Below, one piece after another: positions 11,507 through 23,200 of a stretch of 64,000 bases of DNA. The DNA is taken from assembly GCA_020002185.1 (NCBI GenBank), contig CM034531.1:87745046-87809045 (forward strand), read 5' to 3'. Source of the DNA: Paraescarpia echinospica (taxonomy: Eukaryota > Annelida > Polychaeta > Sabellida > Siboglinidae). The notes beneath the pieces were generated by a model. The model saw nothing but the letters and a program-made list of their open reading frames with translations, was not told where the DNA came from and did not search any database. The position numbers and the translations under genes were made by a program. The number at the start of each line of letters is the position of its first letter. Within the stretch, counting starts at the first letter, position 1.

Positions 11507-11884
11507 ATCAGTTGGACGGCGATACCATAGATAGCAACCCGTCCATTTGTAAGGTCTTTATTGAAGCGTAGATTACAAATGATGGGCCTCAATCGGACAT
11601 AAGGAAAAATTGAATTACTCAAACAGGTACATTATTCTTTATCTCCCCAAGACTTTGATTGGAGATGTAGTGAGGACTGATTAAATATAAATAATAGATT
11701 GTGGGTCACCGAGGATAGTTCTAGAACATCACATCAGTACGTGGAAGTTCTAGAAAATTGTAGTGAATAACAGTGGTGTGTAAATTAAACGTCATGGTGC
11801 ATTACGAGTCAATGAACATTCCAAGTGTCAATGTATAGTGAAGCAAAATAGATGCACTAATTTGGATTATCCCACCAAGCATCA
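11507..11884. other. Intergenic, no feature recognised
   Basis: No coding frame or repeat structure stands out. The word agttctagaa occurs twice within 60 bp (near 11720 and 11747). Confidence 0.4.
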
Positions 11885-13340
11885 TGCACTAACAGAGGGG
11901 ATTATTCTGCCCCATAGGTAATGCTGGCCATGTCATAATGTTTGCTGTTCCAGATGTTTGCCAAGCGGGCCGCCTTCTGGTCCGTTTGGCGCCTCCGGTC
12001 GCGGCGGCAGGTGTAGCAGGTGGGTTGAACGGTTGATGTCGAAATAAGGGAGCTGGTTGGTGTGGAGGATGTGTCTGAGTCCCCTGTTGCATGTTGATTA
12101 CCTCAGTTGGTGCGGATAGCCAGGGTTGAGGCAGCTGGCTATGGGAGACCAGCTGTGACTGTTTGGCAGAGTGACGACACTCAATAGGCGACGAAGGGAG
12201 CTGTTCACCACGTGTAGCTCGGGCAGTGCATGCGTAAACTTATCAAAAGTGAACCTCGATTACTTAGCCTGTTTTGTTCCACTTTTGGGGGTTGGGGTTT
12301 TGGATGATTCTCACTTGGGTTCCAACTATGATGCGTGGTAGTGCTCATACCGAGGCTGATGAAAGCTTCTTTGCTGAGGATGAGTTTATCAGAGTTGTCT
12401 GTGATATAAGTGATTTGGTGGGTCTCAACAATGTGGCAATTTTTGGGGGGGTTGGTAGTTCGCTTTACCTGTGTATCAGAGAGCTGGTTGTAGAGGTGAT
12501 AGTCCAGGGTTATGTTTCTGTAACCACTGCGTTGATCGAGGCTGGTTATCGTGTAGACGGAGTCGAATACGACACCTTCGTATTCATCAGGTGGCTTTGC
12601 TGTCGTCTCGAGTGTCTGTTTGTTTTTGTATCTGCACATGTTGTCAAAGTGGTGATATTTTTTTCGGTGTTTGCATGTGACACCGTATGCCGGGCATGCC
12701 TTTCTCCTGCCCTTGGTGGGGGCACGGTTTCCGTGTCCCCTTTTGTCACAGTAGGAGCACATCTCTACCTGTCACTTTTCTTCTGGTCGCGCCGGTAACG
12801 AACTTCCAGGGCATCATTCGTGTCACGTTTGTAGGAGCTGCTGGCCGCTTCAGCACCATATGTCTGGGAGTCAAGGAGGCGTGACGCGGAGCGCTTTCCA
12901 GATTCGTTGGCCTCGACTAATTGGAGGACTTCCCCCAGATATATTTCCTGATTTTTGGCACCCAGTAGGTCGAGTAGTATTTCTGTGTCATCTACGCCTC
13001 GACTCAGCACATCGCGGATAACAGCTTCCGTATAGGTAACGTCAATCGCACAGCCAGGACACTTTATCACGAATTTGCAAACTCCAGCTTAGCAGTGGAG
13101 GCTAGCACAAAACGAGCGGATTGGCTCATTACGGTCCTGACTCATGTTGTGCAGGGTGACATGGGCAACAGTTGTGTTTTCTTCTATGACAGCAAGTGTT
13201 TTCATGGCTTTCAAGACATCCGCCTCTGTGTAACTGGCCAATGTGCCGCCAGCAGTACGAGTGAGATCCTTGCGTAGTTGTTCATCGCAACATTCCAACA
13301 GTTGAACCACTTTGTCCTTGCCTGACACCTTGTAGTCCAT
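11885..13340 (-). pseudogene. Retrotransposon gag/protease remnant
   Basis: Read on the minus strand, three open segments follow one another. 13340-13089 is a helical capsid-like stretch beginning MDYKVSGKDKVVQLLECCDE. 13070-12765 is a further helical segment containing CPGCAIDVTYTEAVIRDVL and EIYLGEVLQLVEANESGKRS. 12762-12205 has a Cys/His cluster (CSYCDKRGHG ... CPAYGVTCKHRKKYHHFDNMC) typical of gag zinc knuckles, then a segment containing LILSKEAFISLGM that resembles the start of a retroelement protease region. The last part, about 12100-11889, is proline-rich. Frame changes at about 13080 and 12763 break it. No LTRs, reverse transcriptase or integrase were seen. Confidence 0.65.
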
Positions 13341-14286
13341 TTGTCATTTCATGAACCTAGAAATGATCTATCCAATGAACTTTTTTTGTTGATTTTTACT
13401 CACAAGGGGTCCTACAACAAATTCAGTTTGGTTGCCCAAACGGCAACTTTGGGCAACTCTGGTAATTTGCATAAATCCAAGATGGCTACTGGGCGATATT
13501 TTGAAAATTTTACTTTTGAACTACTTGTCCTAGAATGATGTATAATACCGCTTTAAGGGGTGTTGGGGTGCGTAGAATCCATTTCTGATGTTATTTTTTC
13601 AATTCAAGGTCAAGATCAGACGCTGAAGGTCGCGACTCCTCTCGTAGTAAACCTGTACGAGGCCGTGGCTGTGGCCGACCACAGCGTGTATGAAAAAACA
13701 GACGCAGCCCATGCCTACTGAAGCCTGTGTAGCAGCACAAATTGTGTGCATGTAAGCCGGGACATCACAGCGCCCCTAGCGGATGTAACTAATTTATGAT
13801 TCGTTAATAAATTAACAGTTACGTAAACTTGTTGCACTTGCCAATAATAACTTGTTTACGGTGTTATGATTTTAGATGAATCTGAGTAATTGGTTCCTAT
13901 ATTGCAATTGTGGTGTAATACATGTAGATAATGTAATGCACTGTTTAATTATATTATTTTTAAATAATACATTGAAAACTTGTACACATGTGGTAGCACA
14001 TGTCTTATTACTACAGTCCAAATTTGGTGAATGTAGTCCGTAGGAAAATGCATGTATCCAAGGTGTTTGCACTAAAATGTATAGCTATACTTTAAATGCG
14101 GTTTTCTTAATTTGAGGATTTTCAACAAAACGAAGTTCAAAGTATCGTATCTTCGCCAATATTTTAGTGATGACAGTTTGTTATATATTAAATGAAAGAT
14201 AATTATACTGGCTTTCTGGTGGTATCAATATCTCATTTTTACGTTTAGTCGACATGTGACTGATTTTGTGGGAATGCCTCACATAT
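13341..14286. other. Intergenic with one GC-rich patch
   Basis: A GC-richer patch at about 13610-13770 follows an acceptor-like ttcaattcaag. It reads either as an Arg/Ser/Gly-rich peptide (SRSRSDAEGRDSSRSKPVRG) or, in another frame, KVATPLVVNLYEAVAVADHS. Without a partner exon neither can be called. The rest is AT-rich with nothing recognised. Confidence 0.35.
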
Positions 14287-15230
14287 ATATATATATGCGA
14301 TTTTGATGATGAAATAACAAGGAAGGTGTTGACATTTGCGGATGATACAAAAGTGTTTAGAAGGATTAAGAGTGATGGAGATAGACAAAATTTACACGTT
14401 GATCTTGACAGGTTGATCAAATGGTCTGAAAATTGACAAATGCTGTTCAATTTTGGGAAATGTTAATGCCTCCACACAGGACATGGGAACGAAGAGGTAG
14501 AATATACAATGCAGGGCACTGTACTAAGTACTACTAAAAAAGGACTTAGCGTTAACCATTAGTGCTGATATGAAGGTTTCAGAGCAGTGCCGAATTGCAG
14601 CTTCAAAGGGAAATCAAATCCTTGGATTAATTAGGCGAAATATAGCGTATAAGGAAAAAATAACTAATAATACCGCTGTACAAAAAATAGTGAGGCCTCA
14701 TTTAGATTATTGTCTACAAGCGTGGAGGCCATATCGCAAGAAGGACATATATGTGCGTGAAAGAGTACAGAGGAGAGCGACTAAAATGATACCAAAACTG
14801 AGGGGTCTTAGTTATGAAATTCATAAAAAAATGTGGTTTAACCAGGAAATTGAGAGGAGATCAGATAGAAATGTTTAAAATATTGAATGGTTATGAAAAT
14901 ATTGATAGGAATATGTTTTTTTCTCAGTTAAGAAAGATAGAAGGACCGGAGGACATGAAGTTACATTAGTAAAGGAGCAAGTGTAGATTATATATAAGAA
15001 AGTTTTCATTCTCACAAAGGACTGTAATTGATTGGAACATATTATATCCTGGTTGTGTTGGTGCTAGTTGCGTGAATATGTTTAAAAATAAAATCGACAC
15101 ATACCTTCAAAGGGCGGGATATACGTAGATAAAAAGTATTGAACTCTTGATAAGCCAAAAGACTTCCTTATCCACCTGCCATCTAGAGTTAATTTTCTGG
15201 ATGGTAATCTTGTTAAGTCTTATTAATGTG
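14287..15230 (+). mobile_element. 3' part of a CR1-like LINE (RT C-terminus and tail)
   Basis: From about 14297 a frame reads CDFDDEITRKVLTFADDTKV, where FADD is the reverse transcriptase catalytic box, then continues to IKWSEN and a stop. From 14570 the frame resumes: KVSEQCRIAASKGNQILGLI, RPHLDYCLQAWRPYRKKDIY and ERVQRRATKMIPKLRGLSYE are the conserved post-catalytic segments of CR1/Jockey-type elements. After a frameshift near 14850 the text corresponding to FKILNGYENIDRNMFF, then MFKNKIDTYLQRAGY, ends at about 15127. The 3' tail (about 15128-15225) is also found at 35045-35146. The element is 5'-truncated and dead. Confidence 0.88.
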
Positions 15231-15939
15231 CATTAATTACCATTCTTGCCAATTGATCGTTTTAGGAATGATTTATATATTTTTTCCTGATTTATTAGGT
15301 TTAAGATAAAGCTGTTATAAGAGACTGTCTGCACCGTAGTACAATTTAAGCATTCTAATGCATGCTTTTTATGTTACGCACACTGTGGAAATGTTATTTT
15401 GGCAAATACGTTGGTAATGCCAATACTGAATTGTGTTGACGTGTTTGGTCTTGCCTTCTTTTCTTGCCGTCTTTTTAACAGGCCAATGTGGGAAAACACT
15501 GCACACCGCAGCAGGCAAGAGCCAAAGCCGCCATTGCCGGAATGTAGGCTCGACAGTTAAGAATGCCATATTTTCCAAACGCAGCAGCCTTCCCAAGATA
15601 GATAGTCAATGTGCATGAGCTTGCAAAGACTGTGTCGTTTTTTACGAAATTAATCTTTAAGCAGCAACAGAGGAATGAAACCCAGGCACACTGTCGAGGG
15701 CAACTAAGATCATAACAAACAACGGTGAATTATGTAACAAGCTCTGGGATGCGAAATTGTATGCAAGAGTCTGGGAAGGTGACAGTGCCGGACATCATGA
15801 ATGCATATACGATCGTGACAGTGGGTCCATGCATGATTATGCGAGAGTCATAATGCTTCTAAGATTGCTGCTACGAACAAGGGGTGTTTTCCACCCTGCG
15901 TGTATAGGGTGGACGAAAACACCTCTGTAGGTCAAGAGG
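15231..15939. other. Intergenic, no gene recognised
   Basis: Short open frames on both strands lack codon bias or domains. Nothing else is evident. Confidence 0.4.
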
Positions 15940-16402
15940 ACGAATATAGTCGTGAAAGAGAAAGAAGCATAGGTGCATGAGAAAGTTGTGAAAAAGGAGA
16001 TGGAGATAGAGGTCACGGAAAATGCAGCAAAGGAAAAGGAGGTGCGGGAGATAGAGGTGAATGAAAATGGGGGTAAATCACAGTATAGTGACAAGGAAAG
16101 GAAGTCAGAAATATGAGTACACAACGTAGTGGTAGACAATTGGTTCGCCGTTCGATTTAACCGGAAATGGTACACGGCCAAGGCGGTGCGATGGAATATA
16201 TGAGGTGGCATACATGACCCGCACTGGAGGAAACTGGAAATGGCGGACCCTTGTGGTTGGGATTATGGAATCCCCAGACATCATCAAGGTGGTATCACCT
16301 CCTATGACGGTAGGCAAGGATTTCTCATTCAAACCTCATGAAGTAGAAGCTATAAAGGAATGTCCTGCTGCTATGGAGGAAAAGGATGATGATGATGAGT
16401 AG
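15940..16402 (+). pseudogene. Fragment of an unidentified, probably element-borne protein
   Basis: A charged stretch of about 50 residues full of VKE/EVTE-type repeats (about 15950-16090) leads, through stops, into NWFAVRFNRKWYTAKAVRW, then a frameshift into YMTRTGGNWKWRTLVVGIME, then SPPMTVGKDFSFKPHEVEAI, ending in an acidic tail and TAG at 16400-16402. The pattern FNRKWYTAKA..TGGNWKW..PPMTVG resembles a small beta-rich C-terminal module I have seen at the end of uncharacterised, multi-copy invertebrate proteins. I cannot name the family. Confidence 0.4.
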
Positions 16403-17149
16403 ACTATGTGATGGACAATTGAAAAGTTTATGATACGAAAGTGTTGCCGATTCATGACATTGGTTATCGTTCGAATACTGCCGAGGTATAACCCAAAATG
16501 CATTCACAAATGAAAATATATATTCGCAGACATTACCCAGTGTAGATAATATTTAATAATGTAAGGACAGTTTATAATGCTATAACATATATCACGGTAA
16601 TTAAATATTGCGATCATAATGAAGAAAAATATGAAAATATAAGAATATTCCACAACTCTAGCACAAAGATTACAAAGAAGACAACAGCAGAGAACAGTGT
16701 ATACGTGCATAAGGAACACATGTGTGTCTAATAGTTCAACACAAACAAAATATCCTGAGGCACTTTAACGATTTAGTGTTAATCATTAATATGATTATGC
16801 TATGCCGATTTTCAAAAGTGTGTTATCGTCCGAGTACTATTATTTTTTGAGTATCCTTTGCTACAAATGTGCATGAAAAGGCCGTACCATAAATACCAAT
16901 GGATAACACGCACACTCCCCATAAAAATGAACTCTCTACATATCTACTACGTATCTGTCTTGTTGTACAAGTAATGACAACAAATGCAGGTAATAGAGTG
17001 GGGCAGTATAGAAGTGCGAACAAAACTTCACAACACTCCCACCACCCTTAAATAAGTACGCCCCCATAAACATCACAACTTAAAACTACGATAAAACACC
17101 ATTATACTGTGGGTTAGGATCAGCAAACGGACGATAACTTTTGGTCCTC
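16403..17149. other. Intergenic, no feature recognised
   Basis: AT-rich sequence with no recognisable coding or RNA feature. Confidence 0.4.
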
Positions 17150-17251
17150 TGATGGTAACATATATAGAAAACACTTCAGAACTTCAAGCATGTATATACG
17201 TATATATACATATTATATATGTATATATATGCGTATATATATATATACATG

Positions 17252-17290
<39 letters not shown>

Positions 17291-17460
17291 TTAACACGTA
17301 TGGTAACACATATAGAAAACACTTCAGAACTTCAAACATGTATATATATATATATATTATATATATATATATACATATATATATATACGTATATATGTAT
17401 ATCTACGTACATATATATATATACATATATATTAATATTATATGATGTTAACACGTTATA
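17150..17460. repeat. (TA)n-rich tandem duplication
   Basis: The non-TA segment ggtaacatatatagaaaaca with cttcagaacttcaagcatg occurs at about 17153-17192 and again at about 17300-17340, each followed by (TA)/(TATG) tracts, and gatgttaacacg occurs at 17286 and 17443. The region is a duplicated microsatellite cassette. Confidence 0.8.
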
Positions 17461-17639
17461 CTATGTTACTGTTACCGAAGGATTTATATTGTTATTATTA
17501 TTATGTAATGGAACGCATACATACTCAGTTGATACCATAATCTAAATCGAAGACGTCGTATTGTTAATTTTCCCCAGTTCGTTTGTATAACCTGTTTGAG
17601 CCTATCGACAACATGTTGTGGTAGAATTAATTTGCCCCC

Positions 17640-18385
17640 TCCTCCAAGTCAGGGGGGAGGGGGCAAACAATTCCCACTGGCGGCCGAAGCATATTCACAC
17701 TTGGTTGTGTGTACCGGACTTTCAGCACGACTCCGCTGTCGCCCTGTCGGATTATGACGTCGGAAAACGTGGATGGACGTTTGGTTAAGAACATTTCGCC
17801 GCCACGTCACAGTATATTCAGCTCTTCTTCTGTCTCAGATGGCTCGAGTGTTGACATCGGAAGACGGGGAGTGGGGTGCTGTTGAATATTTTGTGCTGCC
17901 GCGTCGCCTTAATTTCAGCTTTTTATAACCTAAACGGGGGCATATTCCAACAGTGGTGCGGGAACCGTATTGGGGGGGGGGGGCTAACGGAGCTTCAGCA
18001 CCACAGAAAGATTTTCGCCGCCGCGCCACCGCAAATATTTACATCTTCCTTCACCTTGTGGCTGTCTCGGTTGGCTCCGAGGTGGAGTGCTCCGGCTGAA
18101 ATGATGACATACGAACAAAGACGGGAGGAGGGGAGGTGCTTTGGAAAAATGTTTCACCTCGGCGCTGCCTATTATTGGGGGGGGGGGCAGGAAACCATAT
18201 GTCTGCCCCCGGAGAAATTGCAAAGGGGCAGCTGTCCACTGCCCCCCTCGTCCGCGCGCCTATGCATTCCAACGGTCTAGTCGTTTTGCACGGTCATATG
18301 GGTCCCTTCAAAAAAGTCTGGAGCACGCCAAATTCCAAAGGTCTATGGGGCACGTGCCTTCCAGGCCTCCCCGGGATCCGCCTTT
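17640..18385 (+). repeat. GC-rich dispersed repeat, long copy
   Basis: Starting near ggcggccgaagc (17680) and ending near gatccgcctttgattata (18370), this copy shares its ends with a 230-bp version at 28625-28850. Shared blocks include gccgcgtcgcc..aacttcagctt, aaggtcta.gg..cacgtgc and ccaggcctcc..gatccgcctttgat. An internal imperfect duplication is visible: ttcgccgccacgtcacag (about 17797) versus ttcgccgccgcgccaccg (about 18013). There is no coding capacity. Confidence 0.65.
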
Positions 18386-19068
18386 GATTATAAACATTTA
18401 CAAAATAGTATATACGAAAATGTTTTGTTTGATTGCTTGCTCGCATGCGTATTTTATAAACAAATCTCAAATAATCATCTGCTGTTTTCTGATCAATTTT
18501 GCAAGACCGCTGATGCAGCCACAAGCGTCGAAATCAGGTTAGACGTTTGTTACTATTTACGACATGTACATGCGTATTAGCAGGTTCTTCAATGCAGCAT
18601 CGGTTAGATAGAGCGCGAGAATTTAAACTGAAGACAAGGTATTACCTTGGTTATCAAAACCAGTGCTCTACACAGCGCGTAAGGAACACGGTTTCCAGAA
18701 AGAAAAACAGCTACATCTATTGTGTTTCAAAATTGAATTTGTATGTGAATGGTGTATGGATTATGATGGTATATTAAATATATGTCAATTTTGATGTATG
18801 ACATTATAAATTCAGTCAAGACGATCAACATTCACGGCAGAATGGACTCGTCAGTTCACACGAGCAACACGCCTAACCCATGAATGTACTACTCTTTCGT
18901 CAAACTGTCATTCAAATACAATTTTATCCATGCCACTTACAATCATTTTGATAAACTGCAACTTCAATTGATTTTGTGTAGCCATACACATATACTGATG
19001 TTATTGGTAAAATAACACAATCACATAATTACCCGGAAATGATATACATACATGATTACATTGGTTAC
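18386..19068. other. Intergenic, no feature recognised
   Basis: AT-rich sequence with no domain, repeat or RNA feature recognised. Confidence 0.4.
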
Positions 19069-19286
19069 AGCACAAATAATGTTTTCGAGTAGAATTATTT
19101 AATCGTTATCGCTACCATCCGCCCATGTTATACACTTTTTTGTTCATCGGAGAAACTTCGAAAGCATACGTGTTTAGTGAAATGAACTTACCAGAGACGC
19201 TACAGTGAACGACTTAAAAAAAATGAAAATACGGCAGTGGTGAAAACTGGTGTCCGTGGAGTGTAACTCCTTTGGTGGACGTAACC

Positions 19287-19543
<257 letters not shown>

Positions 19544-19599
19544 TGTTAGGTTACTCTACCAAAGTAGTTACACCCCAACTACTTTGGTGGACGTAACCC

Positions 19600-19708
<109 letters not shown>

Positions 19709-20039
19709 ATATATGTATATATATATGATGGATAAAAAGGTGTATTACATGGGCGGATGGTAGCGATAACGATTACATAGTGCTACTCGAAAACATTATT
19801 TGTGCCGTCTTCACCGCATCAACACGTGGATAAACTTAAGCCAAGTATTGATTTACATGGTAACCATGTAGCAATTGTTAACTCGGTTTCTATTGCATTA
19901 CATCCATGTACGTAACATCATAACCAGATACACCAGCGAGCCAATTCGTCATCGCTTTCAAAGTCTCTGCAAACGCTTGCATCGAGTTTAAACAACACAC
20001 ACGTGCGCACGAACACGTAAGCACTGACATCCAGTCGCA

Positions 20040-20245
20040 GGATTTGACATAAAAGGTGGCCCGTTTTATTTTGCAACGCTAAATACGCAAGATGGCGCAA
20101 CTGTGTTATGATGACAACTTTGACAAAAGATGGCGCTACTTGTACGCTCTCACCTGTAGAGCGAGGTGATATCACCTGTGGTTCAGCGAACTGTGACCGG
20201 CCAGTTAGCAGTAGTTTTGAATGATCTGTGTCACCAGCAAGCAAC
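20040..20245 (+). promoter_or_regulatory. Probable promoter and 5' UTR of the Ig-domain gene
   Basis: This is the stretch directly upstream of the signal-peptide ATG. A TATA-like cataaaagg lies at about 20048-20056, which would place transcription start near 20080 and give a 5' UTR of roughly 165 bases. A short imperfect palindrome, gaggtgatatcacct, sits at 20162-20176. No upstream exon was found. The assignment is positional and weak. Confidence 0.3.
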
Positions 20246-20294
20246 ATGTCGGCACTTCTAGATATTGTAACACTGTTGCTGTGTTTCGTCGCAG
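20246..20294 (+). CDS. Ig gene exon 1: signal peptide
   Basis: ATG at 20246 opens MSALLDIVTLLLCFVA, a compact hydrophobic signal peptide, followed by one base of a Gly codon and the consensus donor gtgagt at 20295. The phase 1 end matches exon 2. The next intron is about 5.7 kb and contains two hAT elements. Confidence 0.85.
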
Positions 20295-23200
20295 GTGAGT
20301 GGGGAATGAGTTAGACAATACTCTGGTTGTATCGTGTATTGATTTGCAACCGGGCGATATTTCGTTTCTATTTTGTTGACCCTTTGTGCTATGCTGTGTG
20401 GCCTTCGCTGTTCTGTGTTAGCGAATGGTGTGACCCACTTCACGTCAACTGGCTAGATGTGTAAACAATTCGTATCCGACATAGGCCGCGTGCCTAATTA
20501 CATTCACACTCTTTACCGTTTGACCCCCAATCAAAATGTTACATTTAGCCACTGTTATATCACTGAATTATAGTGAGTCCGACGTAAATGTCAATATATT
20601 ACATTGCATGCACTGGCTTGCCTGCGCCCTTAAAGTTATACAGAGCGTGTGCAAGCAGTCAACCTGTAATTACTGAAGATAAGCGTCGCAAGTTTACGTA
20701 ATCAAAGTATTCTAAACATAACTTGTCGTCAACAGGTACACGCATTGTTGATGTTTGAGTACATGTTAATGCATGATATATTAATTAATTAGGTGTTCAG
20801 CTTAATTACTAACTAACTAATTAATTTTTTATACACTTTATACATTCTTTATACATACATATAATAAAATATCAATTAATATATGTATATATATAATTCA
20901 TCCTTGTTTGTTTTGGTATAATTAAATACAAACGCAAGGTTTTGGAGTATCGTACTCTGTAATAGCACTCGTGGTAATCGTGGGCAACTTTTTGAGTAAT
21001 CGTACTCGTACTCGATTACATTGATAAAAAACCATGTAATCGTACTCGATTAAATTGCCAAAGTAATCGTAATCATGATTACTTATCACGATTAAATTTT
21101 TAGTTCATACTTACAATGCAAGCAGATAGATTAGGCAGATATAAATGGCTATACCAGAAGTAATCTAATAAATGTTATAGTAATTGAACTATTACTTTTA
21201 TATTACAATTGAGCATTTCAGTATAGTATGGTGTGAATGACCGGGCATGGTTCCTGACTCCTGACTGGCTGGTTAGCTGCTAAATCCCTGTTTATCATGT
21301 CGAAGGGCCAACCTATCTAAATACATCAGTGTATTCTGTGTTTGACCTATCTAATATATAGCATATTTGAATCTGACCCTCTGTGTTTGAAGTTTTATTA
21401 GTGTAATGTATTTGGTCATGTGTATTTGTATTTGAAATTTTAAAAGAGAGACGATAAGTTGCACCAACTAGACACTGTGCTCAAGCTGACACACCACGAC
21501 ATTGGGATAAATGTGTGAAATCCTTGCTTCCTTTGAAGCAGCAACATACTTTACACAGGGTGACAAAGTAGTAACAGCCAGTTTAGTCATCCCAAGTGTG
21601 CATGGACTCAGGTCTCAGCTGGCACACATCGTAGCAAAGTACAACTGTAAGATGGTAGAATCATCATTGAGCACCGCCTGTCTGTTTATAAGGACCATAC
21701 ATCCTTCCAATTGGGTGCCACACTCGACCTCTGCTTCAACTTGGCCTGGTGCAAGGATACTTGCGAGGCACAGAAGCAGAGGACATCTCTCTTTGCTGCA
21801 ACAAACGTACTGGCTCCTCCTCCAGTATCATCTGCTCAATCCCAGCCAGGATCATCATCTGCCTCTTCTCCATCAGCCAAACGGTGCAGGTTGTTCGGCT
21901 ACATGGGAGTCTAGGAGGCCAGACCATCATCCACTTCAAACACAGCTGAGGAGGTTGAAACATGTTTTTCACAACCGAGTGTTGCCTCCTCGAGCGAACA
22001 CCCAATTGAATACTGGCATACACGATTAGTCAGTCTGCCCATCCTGTCCCAGCTGTCTAAGAAATACCTCGTAATTCCTGATACTTCAGCACCTGCAGAG
22101 AAGCTTTTTAGCATCACAGGACAAGCCTTCGTTCCCGACCGCTGCCGCCTGACTGATTCAAAAATTGAGGCACTAGTGTTCATCTGATGTAACAAAAAAT
22201 TCATTTGACTGTCATTTACAGTCCATAAACTATCATAGCCACCATCAATTCCAAAATTGTGAAGTCAATGAGCTCAACTCATCATCAGTTAAGACAATGC
22301 CCAGATTGTCTTCTCCAATTGCCGAATAGATCAATTGAATTAGCCCTGCCTCCAGTTCCGAGAGAAAGTAGCCAGGCTTGTGACATGCTACGAACATTTG
22401 TGAACATTAATTCTGTGAGTGTGTCTTGTGAAAGTTATGTGAGACTGTGCCAAAACTGCTGTGGCAAAAGATGATATACAAATGCGAAGATGTGACATAT
22501 CTACTGAGGTGCTCTTCCATGTACCATGATGGTTAAATATGTGATTCTCTGTTTCATATTAATAACGAAGCTACACAAAACTCTTCGACAGCTTTATTCT
22601 TTCATATTGTGATATGCATAATATGCCTAAAACTGTTAGAACACTAGCTATTGTCTTAGCAACATAGCAAGAGCAAAGCCTTTGAATTCAAAGAAGGTCA
22701 CATACATGATGTAAACAGGATTTGCATATTCTTTAAAGCAATCATGATTGTAATAATGATTACATGCTAAAGGAATCGTAAACATAATCGATTACATTTG
22801 TATTGTAATCACCCAACCTCTGAAAGGTAAACAAATAAAACAATACAATCACATAACGTTCGGTTTTCATAAATATATCCCATTTTCATGAAAACATTTA
22901 TATTACTCCAGTTAAAACGTAATACTGTTGTTAGTTGGATGGAGTACTAATGTCGTCAACAACAAAGTTTGCCATCGTATTACTTCCTCGGTTTACAATT
23001 TGGCTCATTTCATTTACACTAGTTGTATGCACACACAGCTGTTTCTATCTCCTATAATGTAGGTATTATGTTCATTGTGTTATTTATTCTTGGACAAATC
23101 ATTAATTTACGTTATGACCGCATTACTTATGTTTTGTGAGTTTTACCAGTTGAAACCAACCAGTGTCCTGCATACTCATGTTTATGCCATCATTTTAAGG

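Noticed and set aside
12274..12798. 174-residue plus-strand open frame
   Set aside because: It is antisense to the gag-like minus-strand sequence, which has the recognisable Cys/His cluster.
13622..13720. Possible terminal exon (LVVNLYEAVAVADHSVYEK)
   Set aside because: There is an acceptor-like site and GC-rich sequence, but two competing frames, no partner exon and no domain. Kept only as a note.
17152..17545. Tyr-Ile-rich open frames
   Set aside because: These are translations of (TA)n tracts.
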